Shown here in pieces: positions 36,443-46,900 of a stretch of 64,000 nt of DNA. Origin of the DNA: a bacterium (GTDB lineage: Bacteria > Sumerlaeota > Sumerlaeia > SLMS01); assembly GCA_016125005.1 (NCBI GenBank), contig WGMQ01000082.1:1-64000 (forward strand), in the 5' to 3' direction. The notes beneath the pieces were generated by a model, which saw only the letters and a program-made list of their open reading frames with translations, had not been told where the DNA came from and did no database searches. Every line of letters begins with the position of its first letter. Within the stretch, counting starts at the first letter, position 1. The position numbers and the translations under genes are program-made.

Positions 36443-37453
36443 CTATCGTAGGGCAGCGACCAACTCATCCAGAGTCTTCGCCGTGGCGGCAAGAGCGAGC
36501 AGATCTTCCAATCGATCAAGCGAGTCGATGTTCTCGAGCGCCTCTGCGATCTGGCAGTCGTCGCCGAAGCGAATCCGCGCCAGACGGCAGACGCTGCGGC
36601 GCAGACCAGCGTAGAGGCCTTCCTCGCGACCCTCCTCGCGACCCTCCTCGCGGCCTTCAGCGCGCCCCTCTTGGATCAGTTCTTCCGCTAGGCTCATGGT
36701 CTTCTCCTTCAACTCTCCCGGCTTGTTTTCCAGGAACGTCTTGAGTTCCCTGCCCCACACGCCGCCGTCCAGCGCGAACATGTATCGCAGCAGTTTCTCG
36801 ATGAGCAGCGCCGTCCGCTCCTCACTGAGCATTTCTTGCATGGCAGGGCTCGCCCCTTCAAGTGCTTTCAGATAGGCTTCACGGCCTTGCATCACGGCGC
36901 GCATGATGTCGAGCACCACGCGGGTTTCGATTCCGCCCGGGATCGCAGCGACGCGCGATAAGTCGAACAGTGCGTACTCGAAGCTTGGCAGGAACGGCGC
37001 GAGGCCAGCGCGTGCTTCCTCAGAAAGGGCAAACAGCTCGCCGAGTGACGTGGGTGCTTCCCAGCGTCGCGCGCCTTGGTACACCACGATCGGCATGACC
37101 GGCGCCAACCAGCCGTCGGTCGTCCCCTGCTTGCGCATTTCCTGCCAAATGCGCGTCATGTAAATCAGGAGCCGGAGGGGCATCCAGCGATCGGGCGTGC
37201 TCTGGTGTTCGAGAAGCACATAGAGCCCGAGTTCGCCTCCCTGCATGGGCACGCGATAGAGGAGGTCGCTCTCGAACTCGTTGAACTCCTCGTCAACCCA
37301 AGTGCCGGGGACGATCTGGAGTTCCTCCCACGAGCATCGTTCCGCCACGGCGCGGGGAATCACCTCGCGCAGGAACCCGGCCGCCGAATCGAGGCGGGTG
37401 AACAGCTCGCGAAACATGCGGTCGTGGGGGTTCTGGAGGAAGTCATTGCCCAT
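36443..37453 (-). CDS. Rpn-family recombination-promoting nuclease / YhgA-like protein (copy 2)
   Basis: A 336-residue paralogue of the protein at 29022-29996, nearly identical across the nuclease half (MGNDFLQNPHDRMFRELF, FESDLLYRVPM, LLEHQSTPDRW). It differs in the middle of the C-terminal part (FALDGGVWGRELKTFLENKP) and in carrying an expanded GREEGREEGREEG stretch encoded by a tandem 12-base repeat. Variation in EGRxEG repeats is common in this family. ATG 37453 matches the start of copy 1. It is divergent from comEC, with 137 bases between, and the upstream DNA resembles that of copy 1. Confidence 0.9.
   Translation of the reverse strand: MGNDFLQNPHDRMFRELFTRLDSAAGFLREVIPRAVAERCSWEELQIVPGTWVDEEFNEFESDLLYRVPMQGGELGLYVLLEHQSTPDRWMPLRLLIYMTRIWQEMRKQGTTDGWLAPVMPIVVYQGARRWEAPTSLGELFALSEEARAGLAPFLPSFEYALFDLSRVAAIPGGIETRVVLDIMRAVMQGREAYLKALEGASPAMQEMLSEERTALLIEKLLRYMFALDGGVWGRELKTFLENKPGELKEKTMSLAEELIQEGRAEGREEGREEGREEGLYAGLRRSVCRLARIRFGDDCQIAEALENIDSLDRLEDLLALAATAKTLDELVAALR
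36618..36665. repeat. Tandem 12-base repeat within Rpn copy 2
   Basis: Units CCTTCCTCGCGA (36618-36629), CCCTCCTCGCGA (36630-36641) and CCCTCCTCGCGG (36642-36653), with a decayed fourth unit (36654-36665). In the coding direction they give GRAEGREEGREEGREE. The paralogue at 29022-29996 has only GREQG at the same place. In-frame units of four codons suit slippage or recombination without frameshift. Confidence 0.8.
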
Positions 37454-37590
37454 GCCCTGACCGAAGCGGTGGCCACATGAAGTGGCAAGCGGGATTGGGA
37501 GAGCGGGGGGAGGATGCTCGCCGCTGCCCTCCATTTGAGGTACAGCAACAGGTTTCCCCTTTCCCGCAAGGCAACGCTGCGATTCGGTCC

Positions 37591-40071
37591 ATGGGCGAAA
37601 GGACCGTATCACCAATGATGCCCACCGGAGCGAGCGAACCCACCCTGCCGCGGCGCCCGGCCGTGTACCTGCTCCCATGCCTGATCGTTGGCCAACTGCT
37701 GGTGGAGCAACTGGGCAGCAGTGCCCCCTTGCGGTGGCTCGCGGTCGTGGCGGTGTGCCTGCTGGGTGCCCTCGCTGTCGGGAATCGCCGCTGGCTCTTC
37801 GCGCTGCTGTCTCTTGCCATGGTCGCCTTCGGAGCGTCACGCCAGTCCCAGGTCATTCGCTCCGAGCAGGCCGCATTTGCCGTGCTGCAGCAGCTTCCGC
37901 GCGATGCAGCCTCTCTCAGCGTCATCCAAGGCACGCTTGCCTCGAGCCCGCGCCGCAGTGCCTCCACCTGGTCCCTGTACCTGCGCAGTGGCTCGGACCT
38001 CGGGGTTGCGGGAGAACACTATGACCTGCCCGAAATGGTTGCCATCTCGATCCCGGTCGACAGATCCGCCGATTTGGACCTGTCGCTCGCTGTGCCCGGA
38101 GACCAGGTGCTGGCGGTGGGAGGTCTGTTCGAGTTGCCTGCCGATCGAACCTCCACCGACCCGCTTCAGTGGCATCGTGAGCGAGGGGCCGTGGCGCTGC
38201 TGCGCGCCCGAAGGGTGCAACTGATCCGCGATGACTCATGGGTTGCGGGTGCAATGCGCCTTTCCCAGCAGGCTGGGCTGATGATCGAACGGCAGCTAAC
38301 CGGTGCGCTCCCACGCCACGAGGCCTCACTCCTGCTCGGGATGATGACCGGGAAGATGCACTTGATGTCTGATCGGCAAAACGATGCCTTTCGGCGCACC
38401 GGTTTGGTCCATCTGTTCTCCGTTTCCGGGCTCCACACGATGCTGGTCGGCGGCATGATGGTTTTGTTGCTGCGCTTCCTGGGACTTGGGCTTAGGACCC
38501 GACTGGTGGTGCTTGCTCTGCTGCTGGCGTTCTTTGCCTCACTTGTTGGCGTCCGAACCGCGGTCATTCGCGCTTGCTGCCTATTGATGTTGATGGAATC
38601 GCGGGGATTGCTGGGACGAAACGTGGACCCGCTGGCAGCCCTCGCTTCCATCGCCATGCTGATCCTGATGATCTGGCCCCGCGCACTCTGGCAGCTCGAC
38701 TTCCAGCTGACCTTCCTCTGCATGTTGGCGCTCCTGATCATGGGGCCGTGGAACCTGGAGATTCGCATGGCCGTGGGGAAACGACTCGGCTGGGGAAAGC
38801 CAGCCTCCGTGGTGACGAAGGGACTGGAAATCCTGGCCACGTCCGCCGCCATCCAGTTGCTGCTGGCCCCGATCCTACTGGCCCGATTTGGGGAGGTCTC
38901 CGTCGTGGCCCCGCTGGCCAACATGGTCCTGCTGCCGGTTGCCATCGGCTGCGTCTATCTGGGTTTTCTGGCCTGCCTGTTGGGGTTAACTTTTCCGGCA
39001 CTGTCATCAACGATGATGGCGCTCGTCCGGTGGGGGCTGGAGGTGCTCAACATGGGATCGACGTCGCTGGCAACTCCGCCGATGGCTGTCATCAGCGGCG
39101 CCAGTCCGGGCCTTGTGCTGTCGCTGCTCTACGCTGGCGTGCTTGTCATGGGGCCTTGGTCGCAACAACGGAGCGTCACCCAGCCGAGACGCTCTGCCTG
39201 GCAGTTCGTCCCCGGAGTTCTCGCGGTGGTGCTGGTCCTGAGCCTATGGCGACTGCCGCCTCCCGTGAGTCACTACGAGGTGCACTTCATCGACGTGGGA
39301 CAGGGCGACGCCACGCTGATTCGTGCACGAGGACAGGACTGGCTCGTCGACGGGGGTCCGCCGGAAGCCGGTCGTCCGCTCGTCGGAACGCTCAGGCGGC
39401 TTGGCGTGACGCGTCTGGCAGGCGTGGTGGCGACGCACGCCGACGCTGATCACATCGGTGGCCTGCCCGAGGTCCTCGCGCAGTTCCCCATCGGGGCGTT
39501 CTACGTCAACGGGGAGGGTGCTCCCACGGATTTGTTCTCCCGACTGGAACTCGCCGCGGAGCGTCACCGCATCGCCGTCAATCGCGTCGAGCGTGGTGCG
39601 AGCTTATCATTGGATGACGACGGCGCCGTGGCGCGCGTGCTGCATCCATCGCCTGATTTTCTCGCCGACGGACCGGATCGGAACGACGCCTCGCTGGTGC
39701 TGATGGTGGAACTGGCGCAAACGCGCATCCTCCTGACAGGGGACGCAGAGGCTGAGGCGGAAACGGCCATGCTGGCGGCGGGAGTGGACCTGAAGGCGGA
39801 TGTGCTGAAGGCAGGACACCACGGCGCTGCGACATCGAGCAGCGAAGCGTTCCTCGCCGCCGTCGCTCCGGAGGCCATGATCTTCAGTGCCGGCCGCGGC
39901 AATCGCTTTGGTCACCCCTCGCCTGCCGCCCTGACCCGCGCTGCCGAGGCGGGCGCTGCCATCTTTCGGACCGACCAACAGGGGAGCATTCACCTGCGGA
40001 TTGGGGAAATCTCGCCGCGCCTCTGGACCGTGGAGCGAGGTATCCTTGACACAGCGGCGACGTCTCCCTAA
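37591..40071 (+). CDS. comEC: ComEC/Rec2-family DNA uptake protein
   Basis: An 826-residue inner-membrane channel for single-stranded DNA uptake. The N-terminus has hydrophobic helices and an OB-like periplasmic part (about 95-215). The central competence domain carries GLVHLFSVSGLHTMLVGGM and RTAVIRACCLLMLMESRGLLGR. The C-terminal metallo-beta-lactamase-like domain has FIDVGQGDATLIRARGQDWL and the metal motif THADADHIGGL (about residue 613), plus LTGDAEAEAE. ATG 37591 gives a plausible cytoplasmic start; ATG 37615/37618 also fits, with AAAGG upstream. With pilT and a prepilin in the window, natural transformation is plausible. A weak hairpin (40061-40077) overlaps the stop. Confidence 0.9.
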   Translation: MGERTVSPMMPTGASEPTLPRRPAVYLLPCLIVGQLLVEQLGSSAPLRWLAVVAVCLLGALAVGNRRWLFALLSLAMVAFGASRQSQVIRSEQAAFAVLQQLPRDAASLSVIQGTLASSPRRSASTWSLYLRSGSDLGVAGEHYDLPEMVAISIPVDRSADLDLSLAVPGDQVLAVGGLFELPADRTSTDPLQWHRERGAVALLRARRVQLIRDDSWVAGAMRLSQQAGLMIERQLTGALPRHEASLLLGMMTGKMHLMSDRQNDAFRRTGLVHLFSVSGLHTMLVGGMMVLLLRFLGLGLRTRLVVLALLLAFFASLVGVRTAVIRACCLLMLMESRGLLGRNVDPLAALASIAMLILMIWPRALWQLDFQLTFLCMLALLIMGPWNLEIRMAVGKRLGWGKPASVVTKGLEILATSAAIQLLLAPILLARFGEVSVVAPLANMVLLPVAIGCVYLGFLACLLGLTFPALSSTMMALVRWGLEVLNMGSTSLATPPMAVISGASPGLVLSLLYAGVLVMGPWSQQRSVTQPRRSAWQFVPGVLAVVLVLSLWRLPPPVSHYEVHFIDVGQGDATLIRARGQDWLVDGGPPEAGRPLVGTLRRLGVTRLAGVVATHADADHIGGLPEVLAQFPIGAFYVNGEGAPTDLFSRLELAAERHRIAVNRVERGASLSLDDDGAVARVLHPSPDFLADGPDRNDASLVLMVELAQTRILLTGDAEAEAETAMLAAGVDLKADVLKAGHHGAATSSSEAFLAAVAPEAMIFSAGRGNRFGHPSPAALTRAAEAGAAIFRTDQQGSIHLRIGEISPRLWTVERGILDTAATSP

Positions 40072-40112
40072 GAGACGATATCTTGCATCCGTTCCCGGGG
40101 GAACCAAACCAC

Positions 40113-41702
40113 ATGAAGCAACCCGCTGTCCGCCCTGCGGCGATCATCCTTGCCGCCCTGATCAGTTCGCTTTCCGCCGCCCAGACGTTCACCGAGGTGG
40201 GGCTCACCGTTTTGGGGAACGTGAACTACGATTCACGCAGCGCTTCCTTCGCGGATATCGACAACGACGGCGACCCGGATCTGCTCTTTCAGGGCGGTGG
40301 GCCGGGATCAAATCGCGACGCCGCGCGCCAACTCTTCCGCAACGATTTTGTGCCGAGCGGTACTCTCGGTTTCACGAACATTTCCGCCAGCGCGGGGATT
40401 TCGTCCCTCGACACCACCGGCTGGAGCGCGGGGTGGGCCGATGTGGATGGTGATGGTTTCATCGATGTCTACCTTGGGCAGCAAAACACCTCCGTCTCCG
40501 GATTTCCCGACCCCCGTGGCGACCTGTTTCGGAATCTGGGCGATTCCACTTTTTCGGACATTAGTTCCACCACGATCAACGACCCGGGCTTCGTCCAGAA
40601 TGTGGGATGGACGGACGTGAACAACGATGGCATGCTAGACTTGGTGTTGGGCATGGAGGGGCCGGAAATGCACGAGCTGTACCTCCAACAGGAGGACGGC
40701 AGCTTTCTTCAGCTTGGTGCTTCCGTCGGGCTTCAGGTGCCCCACGGAACGAAAGCCTACGGCATGGCGATGGCAGACCCGGACAAGGACGGCGACATCG
40801 ACATCTACATTTCCACGTGCCAGGGCGGCGGCAACATCCGCAACAACTTCTTCGAGAATCGCTTCATCCCGGACGGGCAGGTTTTCTTTGAGGACATCGC
40901 CGACACGAACGGCACCCAGTACATGGATAACACCTACCATGCGGAGTTTGTCGACTTCGACAACGACGGGTGGCTCGATCTCTTTGTCATCGGCGCCGAC
41001 CAATTCGGCAGCAAGATCTTCCACAACAATCAGGACGGTACCTATACCGATGTTGACGAGATCCTTGGTCACCCGCTGATCGACAACACGGGCGCAGATC
41101 TGAACGGTGGCAAGGCTGTCGACTATGACAACGACGGCGACCTGGACCTTTTCTTTCACGATCACCTCGCCGGTTCCACGAACGTGGCTCGGCTGCTTTA
41201 TCGGAACGACGGCGACTGGCAGTTCACCAACGTGACAACAGCGGAGGGGCTATCGGAGTCGAATCGTGGATCCTATGATAGTCCGTGGGCGGACATCGAC
41301 ATGGATGGGGATCTGGATCTGGTCGGCACAACGGGCAGCAGTGTCCGTGAGAAGGTCTTCTTGAGCAACGCGAGCGAGAACGGCAACAACTGGCTGTTCG
41401 TCTCGCCACGCGCCAACGGGCGCAACACGCGGGCGCTCGGCGCGCAGATATACGTCACGGTCAACGCGGGGACGCCGGAGGAAGTCACCTATCGCCGCGA
41501 GTGCAACACCAACTCGGGTACCTTTAACCAGAGCGACCTGCCGATTCACTTCGGGCTCGGTCAGGCGACTGTCATCGACACTCTTCGCATCGTGTGGCCC
41601 GACCAGACGGAAACGAGCCAGACCAACGTGACGGTGAATCAGCGCCTGATCATCAGCGAACCTGCTCCTCCGACCGGCGGAAGCGCGTGGTTCATCCAGT
41701 AA
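40113..41702 (+). CDS. Secreted FG-GAP repeat protein with ASPIC/UnbV C-terminus
   Basis: A 529-residue exported protein. The signal peptide follows MKQPAVRPAAIILAALISS; ATG 40113 has GGGGAA upstream. The body is a calcium-binding beta-propeller of FG-GAP/VCBS repeats with DxDNDGDPD-type loops (FADIDNDGDPDLLF, WADVDGDGFIDVYLG, FVDFDNDGWLDLFV, VDYDNDGDLDLFF, WADIDMDGDLDLVG). The C-terminal region (about 420-515) with RALGAQIYVTVNAG and LPIHFGLGQATVIDTLRIVWPD is the ASPIC/UnbV domain. Such proteins are common at the surface of Bacteroidetes-like and PVC bacteria. The role is unknown, perhaps adhesion or ligand binding. Confidence 0.88.
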   Translation: MKQPAVRPAAIILAALISSLSAAQTFTEVGLTVLGNVNYDSRSASFADIDNDGDPDLLFQGGGPGSNRDAARQLFRNDFVPSGTLGFTNISASAGISSLDTTGWSAGWADVDGDGFIDVYLGQQNTSVSGFPDPRGDLFRNLGDSTFSDISSTTINDPGFVQNVGWTDVNNDGMLDLVLGMEGPEMHELYLQQEDGSFLQLGASVGLQVPHGTKAYGMAMADPDKDGDIDIYISTCQGGGNIRNNFFENRFIPDGQVFFEDIADTNGTQYMDNTYHAEFVDFDNDGWLDLFVIGADQFGSKIFHNNQDGTYTDVDEILGHPLIDNTGADLNGGKAVDYDNDGDLDLFFHDHLAGSTNVARLLYRNDGDWQFTNVTTAEGLSESNRGSYDSPWADIDMDGDLDLVGTTGSSVREKVFLSNASENGNNWLFVSPRANGRNTRALGAQIYVTVNAGTPEEVTYRRECNTNSGTFNQSDLPIHFGLGQATVIDTLRIVWPDQTETSQTNVTVNQRLIISEPAPPTGGSAWFIQ

Positions 41703-41703
41703 C

Positions 41704-43803
41704 CTACTCCATCGACCAGTAGGTGGCCACAGGCAGCGAAGTAATCCACTGCTCGACGATCGCCAGATCTTCCGTGGCCACACGGCTCCGTGCGACTGGT
41801 GGCATGCGGAAAGCCGGATCGAGAGAGATCATCCTCGCCGCGAGGACCGAGCGCTCGGGGTGCCCGGGGAGCAGGTTGTAAGCGTCCTCGATATCGAGAT
41901 CAAAGCCCGCCGGTCTGAGATAGTAGATCCCCATTTCACCGAGCGGCGTTGACCAGCGGAAGTCCGTGCCAATCTGGCCTCCGCCCCCCGGACGGTGACA
42001 GTAGGAGCAGTTGGCGTGCAGAAAGGCCCGCGCGCGATCATTGATGGAGGCCGTCGTGTCGTACTGCGAGGGGATCCGTTCGAGATCCTCGGGCGCCGCG
42101 GGAAGAGGCTCGGCGAAGAGGCTGACATGGTCCATGGCGCGCAGCTGGTTATCGATCACACCACTGCTCGGATAAGTGATCGAGTGGTTCATCTGGCCCG
42201 TGTTGATGCCCAGCACAAAGTTCGCCGCCTCGGTATGGCACCGGAAGCACTCGGTCCGGGACGGATAGTACCACGAATAGTCGAGCACGGATCCGTCCGA
42301 CTGCGTCAGTGGTGCGCGGCGATTCAGGGCGCGCGGGAGAAGGATCGCGTCCGTTTCTTCCTCGTTCCAGTGGTAGGAATAGCCCGCCCACACGCCGTTG
42401 AGATGCAGCAGGAGCCGCGTCTCCAATCGACGAAGCGTGTGGCTGGCATCGCGCTCGTCGCTGGGAAGCAGGAAGTTCTTGATGACCATGCCACCCTCAG
42501 GAAAGTCCCAGCCGTCCTGTTCCCGAAAGCCCAGCTGTGAGGATCCCGGCAGAGCAATGAAGCGCTCCTTGATCGCGCCGTCTGACCAGAGAATGGCGCT
42601 CGGGGCGTAGGGAATGATGCCGAGCTCCGTTTGATCGACGCCCATGCCCGCGGCGAGCAAAGCCGGGATGTCGCTCAGCCGGGTCGGGAAGCTGTTCGGC
42701 GTTCCGTCGGCGGGGCGCATAACGTATAGACCGCCATCGACGATTGTATAGACAACGCCGTTCTCATCCGAACCGATGCCCGTCAATTCCCCACTTTCGA
42801 AGATGAAGAGACTTTGCCCGCTGATGGTGGATGCCCCCGTGTCTTCCAGCACCAACACCTCGCGTGTGGCGGGGTTGGCCACGATCAAGCGATCATGCAG
42901 GTCCGGCGCGTCGCGGTCGTAGGAGTACTCGCCCCCGATGAACGTCGGCGCACCAGCCAGCGCCGCTGTATAGACAGGCCGCGTCAGTCCGATGGAACTG
43001 CAACTGGTGCCGGTCGGGTAACAGCTTTGCCCGAGCATCGTCGGCCAGCCGAAGTTCACTCCGCTGGCAACGCGATTCGCCTCCAGCGCCCCATCGGGAA
43101 GGAAATCGAGAGCCATGACTGTCCCCATCAACGGGTCGACGGCAAGGAACGGCTGGCGAAGGCCTTTCGCCCGAATCGTTGGGGCCGTGATCCCGGTTGG
43201 GTCCAGTTCCACCACCGACCCGGGGAATCGGCCGACATTCGACGCGTCGCTGGGGGTTCCACCGTCGCCCAGGCCGAGCAGCAACTTCCCGACGGCATCG
43301 AAGGCCAGCGATCCCGATACGACGGAAGGGTCCGAAACCGTGTGGGTAAACAGCGGCACTCCCCGCAGACCCAGTTCGCCGCCGGAAACCGGTAGCACTA
43401 CCAGTTCGAAGACATCCTCCGCGGGACGAATCAGGGAGACGAAAAAGTCGGCATCGGAAGTCCAGCCCTTGGGAAAGACCACATCGACCAAAGTCTCACC
43501 GTTCTCTGCCAGAAACCAAGGCGAAAGGTCCGTCGCCCCCAAATCGGTCGCATCGAACCCATACGCTCCCGCTGGACTCACCAACAACAACTTCCCCGCC
43601 CTCGGAACCGAAAGCACGCGGGTCGCGCCAGGCAGGGCAATCTGCGGAAAGACGCGCTGAGCGCTGTGAGCTTCCGGCGTCGATGCCGGGGTTTCAGTGA
43701 TGATCAGCGACGTGTTCGCCGCCCGCTCTGCCATGCCATACGGCTGCGCACCGAGTCCCCCCGCCAGCCACAAACCCGCCCCGAGAAAAACCAACCGCTT
43801 CAA
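41704..43803 (-). CDS. Secreted glucose/sorbosone-dehydrogenase-like propeller with cytochrome c-like heme motifs
   Basis: A 699-residue exported protein. ATG 43803 with GGCGGG upstream starts a signal peptide (MLKRLVFLGAGLWLAGG). Residues about 55-400 resemble a soluble PQQ/aldose-dehydrogenase-type six-blade propeller (GSLAFDAVGKLLLGLGDGG, GVNFGWPTMLGQ, LFIFESGELTGIGSDENG). The C-terminal 280 residues contain heme-attachment motifs CFRCH and CSYCH, with HPERSVLAARM and FRMPPVARSRV as in c-type cytochrome repeats. It probably couples sugar oxidation to an electron acceptor. Three GTATAGAC octamers lie inside (42724, 42746, 42968). Confidence 0.8.
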   Translation of the reverse strand: MKRLVFLGAGLWLAGGLGAQPYGMAERAANTSLIITETPASTPEAHSAQRVFPQIALPGATRVLSVPRAGKLLLVSPAGAYGFDATDLGATDLSPWFLAENGETLVDVVFPKGWTSDADFFVSLIRPAEDVFELVVLPVSGGELGLRGVPLFTHTVSDPSVVSGSLAFDAVGKLLLGLGDGGTPSDASNVGRFPGSVVELDPTGITAPTIRAKGLRQPFLAVDPLMGTVMALDFLPDGALEANRVASGVNFGWPTMLGQSCYPTGTSCSSIGLTRPVYTAALAGAPTFIGGEYSYDRDAPDLHDRLIVANPATREVLVLEDTGASTISGQSLFIFESGELTGIGSDENGVVYTIVDGGLYVMRPADGTPNSFPTRLSDIPALLAAGMGVDQTELGIIPYAPSAILWSDGAIKERFIALPGSSQLGFREQDGWDFPEGGMVIKNFLLPSDERDASHTLRRLETRLLLHLNGVWAGYSYHWNEEETDAILLPRALNRRAPLTQSDGSVLDYSWYYPSRTECFRCHTEAANFVLGINTGQMNHSITYPSSGVIDNQLRAMDHVSLFAEPLPAAPEDLERIPSQYDTTASINDRARAFLHANCSYCHRPGGGGQIGTDFRWSTPLGEMGIYYLRPAGFDLDIEDAYNLLPGHPERSVLAARMISLDPAFRMPPVARSRVATEDLAIVEQWITSLPVATYWSME
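42724..42753. repeat. Two copies of the octamer GTATAGAC 22 bases apart
   Basis: GTATAGAC at 42724-42731 and 42746-42753, within the coding sequence of the secreted dehydrogenase; a third copy is at 42968. Same word as elsewhere in the window. Confidence 0.75.
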
Positions 43804-43903
43804 CATCGCCCGCCATGCTCCCCACAAGAATAGCTGACCCTACTTGGCGAAAGGATGCGAATCAATCGTCAATCACGAGTTCCTCCTCTGCGACAGATGC
43901 AAA

Positions 43904-43932
43904 ACCGGCGCCCCTCGGATGGGGGCGCCGGT
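43904..43932 (-). terminator. Intrinsic terminator of the giant repeat-protein gene
   Basis: ACCGGCGCCCC (43904-43914) pairs with GGGGCGCCGGT (43922-43932) around a seven-base loop. On the minus strand the stem is followed by TTTT, placing a standard terminator 24 bases after the stop of the 1833-residue gene and before the next minus-strand gene. Confidence 0.8.
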
Positions 43933-43955
43933 CGTTGTTGGAGGTTTGTGGTGGG

Positions 43956-46900
43956 TCAGTTGGTCGGTCGGATGGGAGTGACCGTTGGCGTCGGGGTCGG
44001 CGTTGGCATGACCGGCTTGGACGACCCGCCGGTTATCGCGCTGATCTGCGGCATGGAAGTCGTGGTGACTTCCGAGGCAGCCTGGTCGAGCGCCACGCCA
44101 GCGGAGGTCGTCCCGCCTTCGCCATGCTGACCGAACACGATCGTGCGTTCCGCCATGATCGGGGCCGTGGAGATCACTTCCGTACTGAAGCTGCTTCCAT
44201 CCAGGTTACCCACATCGCCGCACCGCACCGTGGTGCTGCGGCCTGCTTCCAGCGTCACGATCTCGGTGATTGCACTGGCCCCGTCGCGATGGAACGTCAG
44301 CCACACATCGGCGCTTTCATTGCCGGGGTTTGCGAGCGCAAAGGTTGTGTCGAAGTCACCGAAGCAGGCGCCTTCGGCAAACAGCCACGTGGTCGACGGC
44401 GCGGTGGCGCCGCTCGAGCTATCCCCCTCCACCGGCGAGATCTGCGCGTAGTCGCGATACGTCGAGCGTTCGGCGATCAGCGGCAGGTCGGAGTGGAAGT
44501 GGACCCCGTTCGGTGATGCGGCGAGTTCCGCGGGAAGCTCGATGGTGCGCCGCGAGTTCGGAGCGATGGTTTGGATTTCCGTGCTCTTGCCGTCGGTGAG
44601 TTGCAGTCCGAACTCGAACGTGGCGAGCGTATCGTTAGGATTGAGCAGGAGGAGGAACTCGCGCTGTCCACTCCGACCCGGCTCGGCGAAATACCAATCG
44701 CGCGAGGCCGCAGGGATGCCAGCGGAGGCGCTGCCGCCAACGAGCACGTCGGGGTTCCACCGGCTGTCGCGCCACCACATGGCGCGCTCGGCGACGATGC
44801 CACCGCCGAGCGTCCTGACCTGTGTGGCAAAGCCGCGCTCCGACAAGCCGGGGTGGTACTTGGCGGGTTCGAGCGTGCGGCGAGAATGCGCTTCGATGCG
44901 GATGAGTTCCTCAATCGGCGTGCCCGGTTCGGGATAGTAGGTGACCAGCGCGTCAACCGCTGTGTCGCCGGGATTGGCGAGCAGGAAGAAGGTCTGGTAG
45001 TGGTCGCCGTGCCCGTTGGAGGCGCTCGATGCGCCCTCCGCGAAGTAGAACTGCCCGGAGAGCGTCGCGACACCCGTAACCGCGTGAGCGCCGATCCACT
45101 GACCGTCCGCCAGTGTATAGACAGAGCGGTCGGCCACGAAGCCGTGTCCGTCACGCTCGGTCAGCGCAAGCGCCATCGCCTTGTTCGCCGCAAGGTTGTT
45201 CAGGTTGATCGTCTTGCGCGACTTCGCATCGACGGTGAAGTCGAGGGTGCGAGCGGGCTCGTCCTCGAAGAGCATCTCCAGCGCCACGGTGATGACCGTG
45301 TCGTTCGGGTTGTGGAGCAGCACATAGGTGTCGAAGCCCGGATAGGTAACGCCCTCGGCGAAGTACCAGCGCGAGGGGAGACGTGTATAGTCAGGAGCAT
45401 CGGGCTCCTGGAAGAACTGCCAGGCCAGCGTGAAATCCGCGTCCTGCTCGCTGACTACCTCAACGAAGTACTCCTCCCCTTCCGTTACATCGAACTCGAT
45501 GTCCGAGCCTCGACCGCACAGGGGACCCGACCATGCGACATGTACTGGTTCTCCAGCCGCATCGATCGTGAGGAAGCGAAGAAAGGTCTCCGAAGTGCTG
45601 CGCCCGCACGTATCGAAGCGATAGCGGCCCGCATGTGGAGCCTGAAGCCGGTACCAGACACTGCGGTTGCCTCTGCGGACGTCGTCGATACGCTCGGTCA
45701 CCGATCCCCGCGTTGTGCCGTCAAGGCTTCCCGCGACACCCTCGATCAACGTCGCCTCTAGGTAGTGGTCATTCGGCGGACCGCCAGTCGACTGCGAGTA
45801 GGTGAGTTGGAAGATTCCGAGAGAGTTGGAATAGTAGCCGCTCACGGCGATCCAATACTCAACGCCTGCTCTCGCTTGGATCCTAACCTGGCCGCGCGCG
45901 CCGCAGCCGTATGCGCTGACTTTTTCAAGACGAAGCGCTTCCGTCGTTCCAGAATAGACCGCAACAACCGAATGGAAGTACGTGCCCGAGCAGGTGTCAA
46001 ATTCGAAATACCCGGACTCGGGCGGTACCCAGTGATACCAAAGGGAGCGATAACGCCCAGCGTCTATGGGGGGGAAGGGGTAGGGCTCTCCCTCCTCAAT
46101 TGTCGCCCGGTAGTTGTTGCCGATGACCGAACCGGAGAGCCCAACCAGCTCTTCCGCGTCCGCGATATCGTCGTTCGGGGAAGCAGCATAGGCGCTGAAT
46201 GAGAACCGGAATGTGCCCGTATTTCCGGTACTGAACGTATCCACGGCGATATGATAGGTGACGCCCGCGGTAGCATCGAACGATGCCGTGGCACCGGCGA
46301 CCCCGCAGCCACTATTGGTGGAGCCGACACGGGTCAAGCCGTCGACGTTCTCTCCGGTATAGACAGCGATATAGCGGTAAGCATTGGGACCCGTGCATGT
46401 GTCGACAACGACATAGGTGTCGGTCGGTGCCGTCCAGCGATACCAAACCGAGCGGCGCGTGAAGTCGATGCCGTGGGCAGGTTCGCCGAATTCCGCCGAG
46501 GCTTTTGTGCTATCCACTGACTCCTGGTAGCTGAGGCCCGAAATGACGGTGGCATCGGCAAAATCGTCATTGGGGGGGATCCCGGTGACGGGCCGGAAGT
46601 CGAGTTGGAAGGCCCCACGCGACGTTCCGACAGCGTCCGCGGCTATCCAGTAGGTGGTTCCTGCCACGGCGTGAATCCGTATACCCGTCCCGTAGTCGCA
46701 CCAAATGTAATTGGTGGCGACCATATCGAGTGCGTCGACCGTCCCCGTGTAGGCAGCCAGCACCGGGTTATACTCGCTGACGGGATTGCAGGTGGAAAAC
46801 TGATAAACACCATCCTCCGGTGCCACCCAGCGATACCAGACCGACCTGTTGGCGGGATGGCCCGCGTGGGCCGGTTCGCCCGGCTCCGCGGATGCCGCGG

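Noticed and set aside
36618-36665. Short tandem repeat considered as a CRISPR array
   Set aside because: Units of 12 bases without spacers, inside a coding sequence, in frame.
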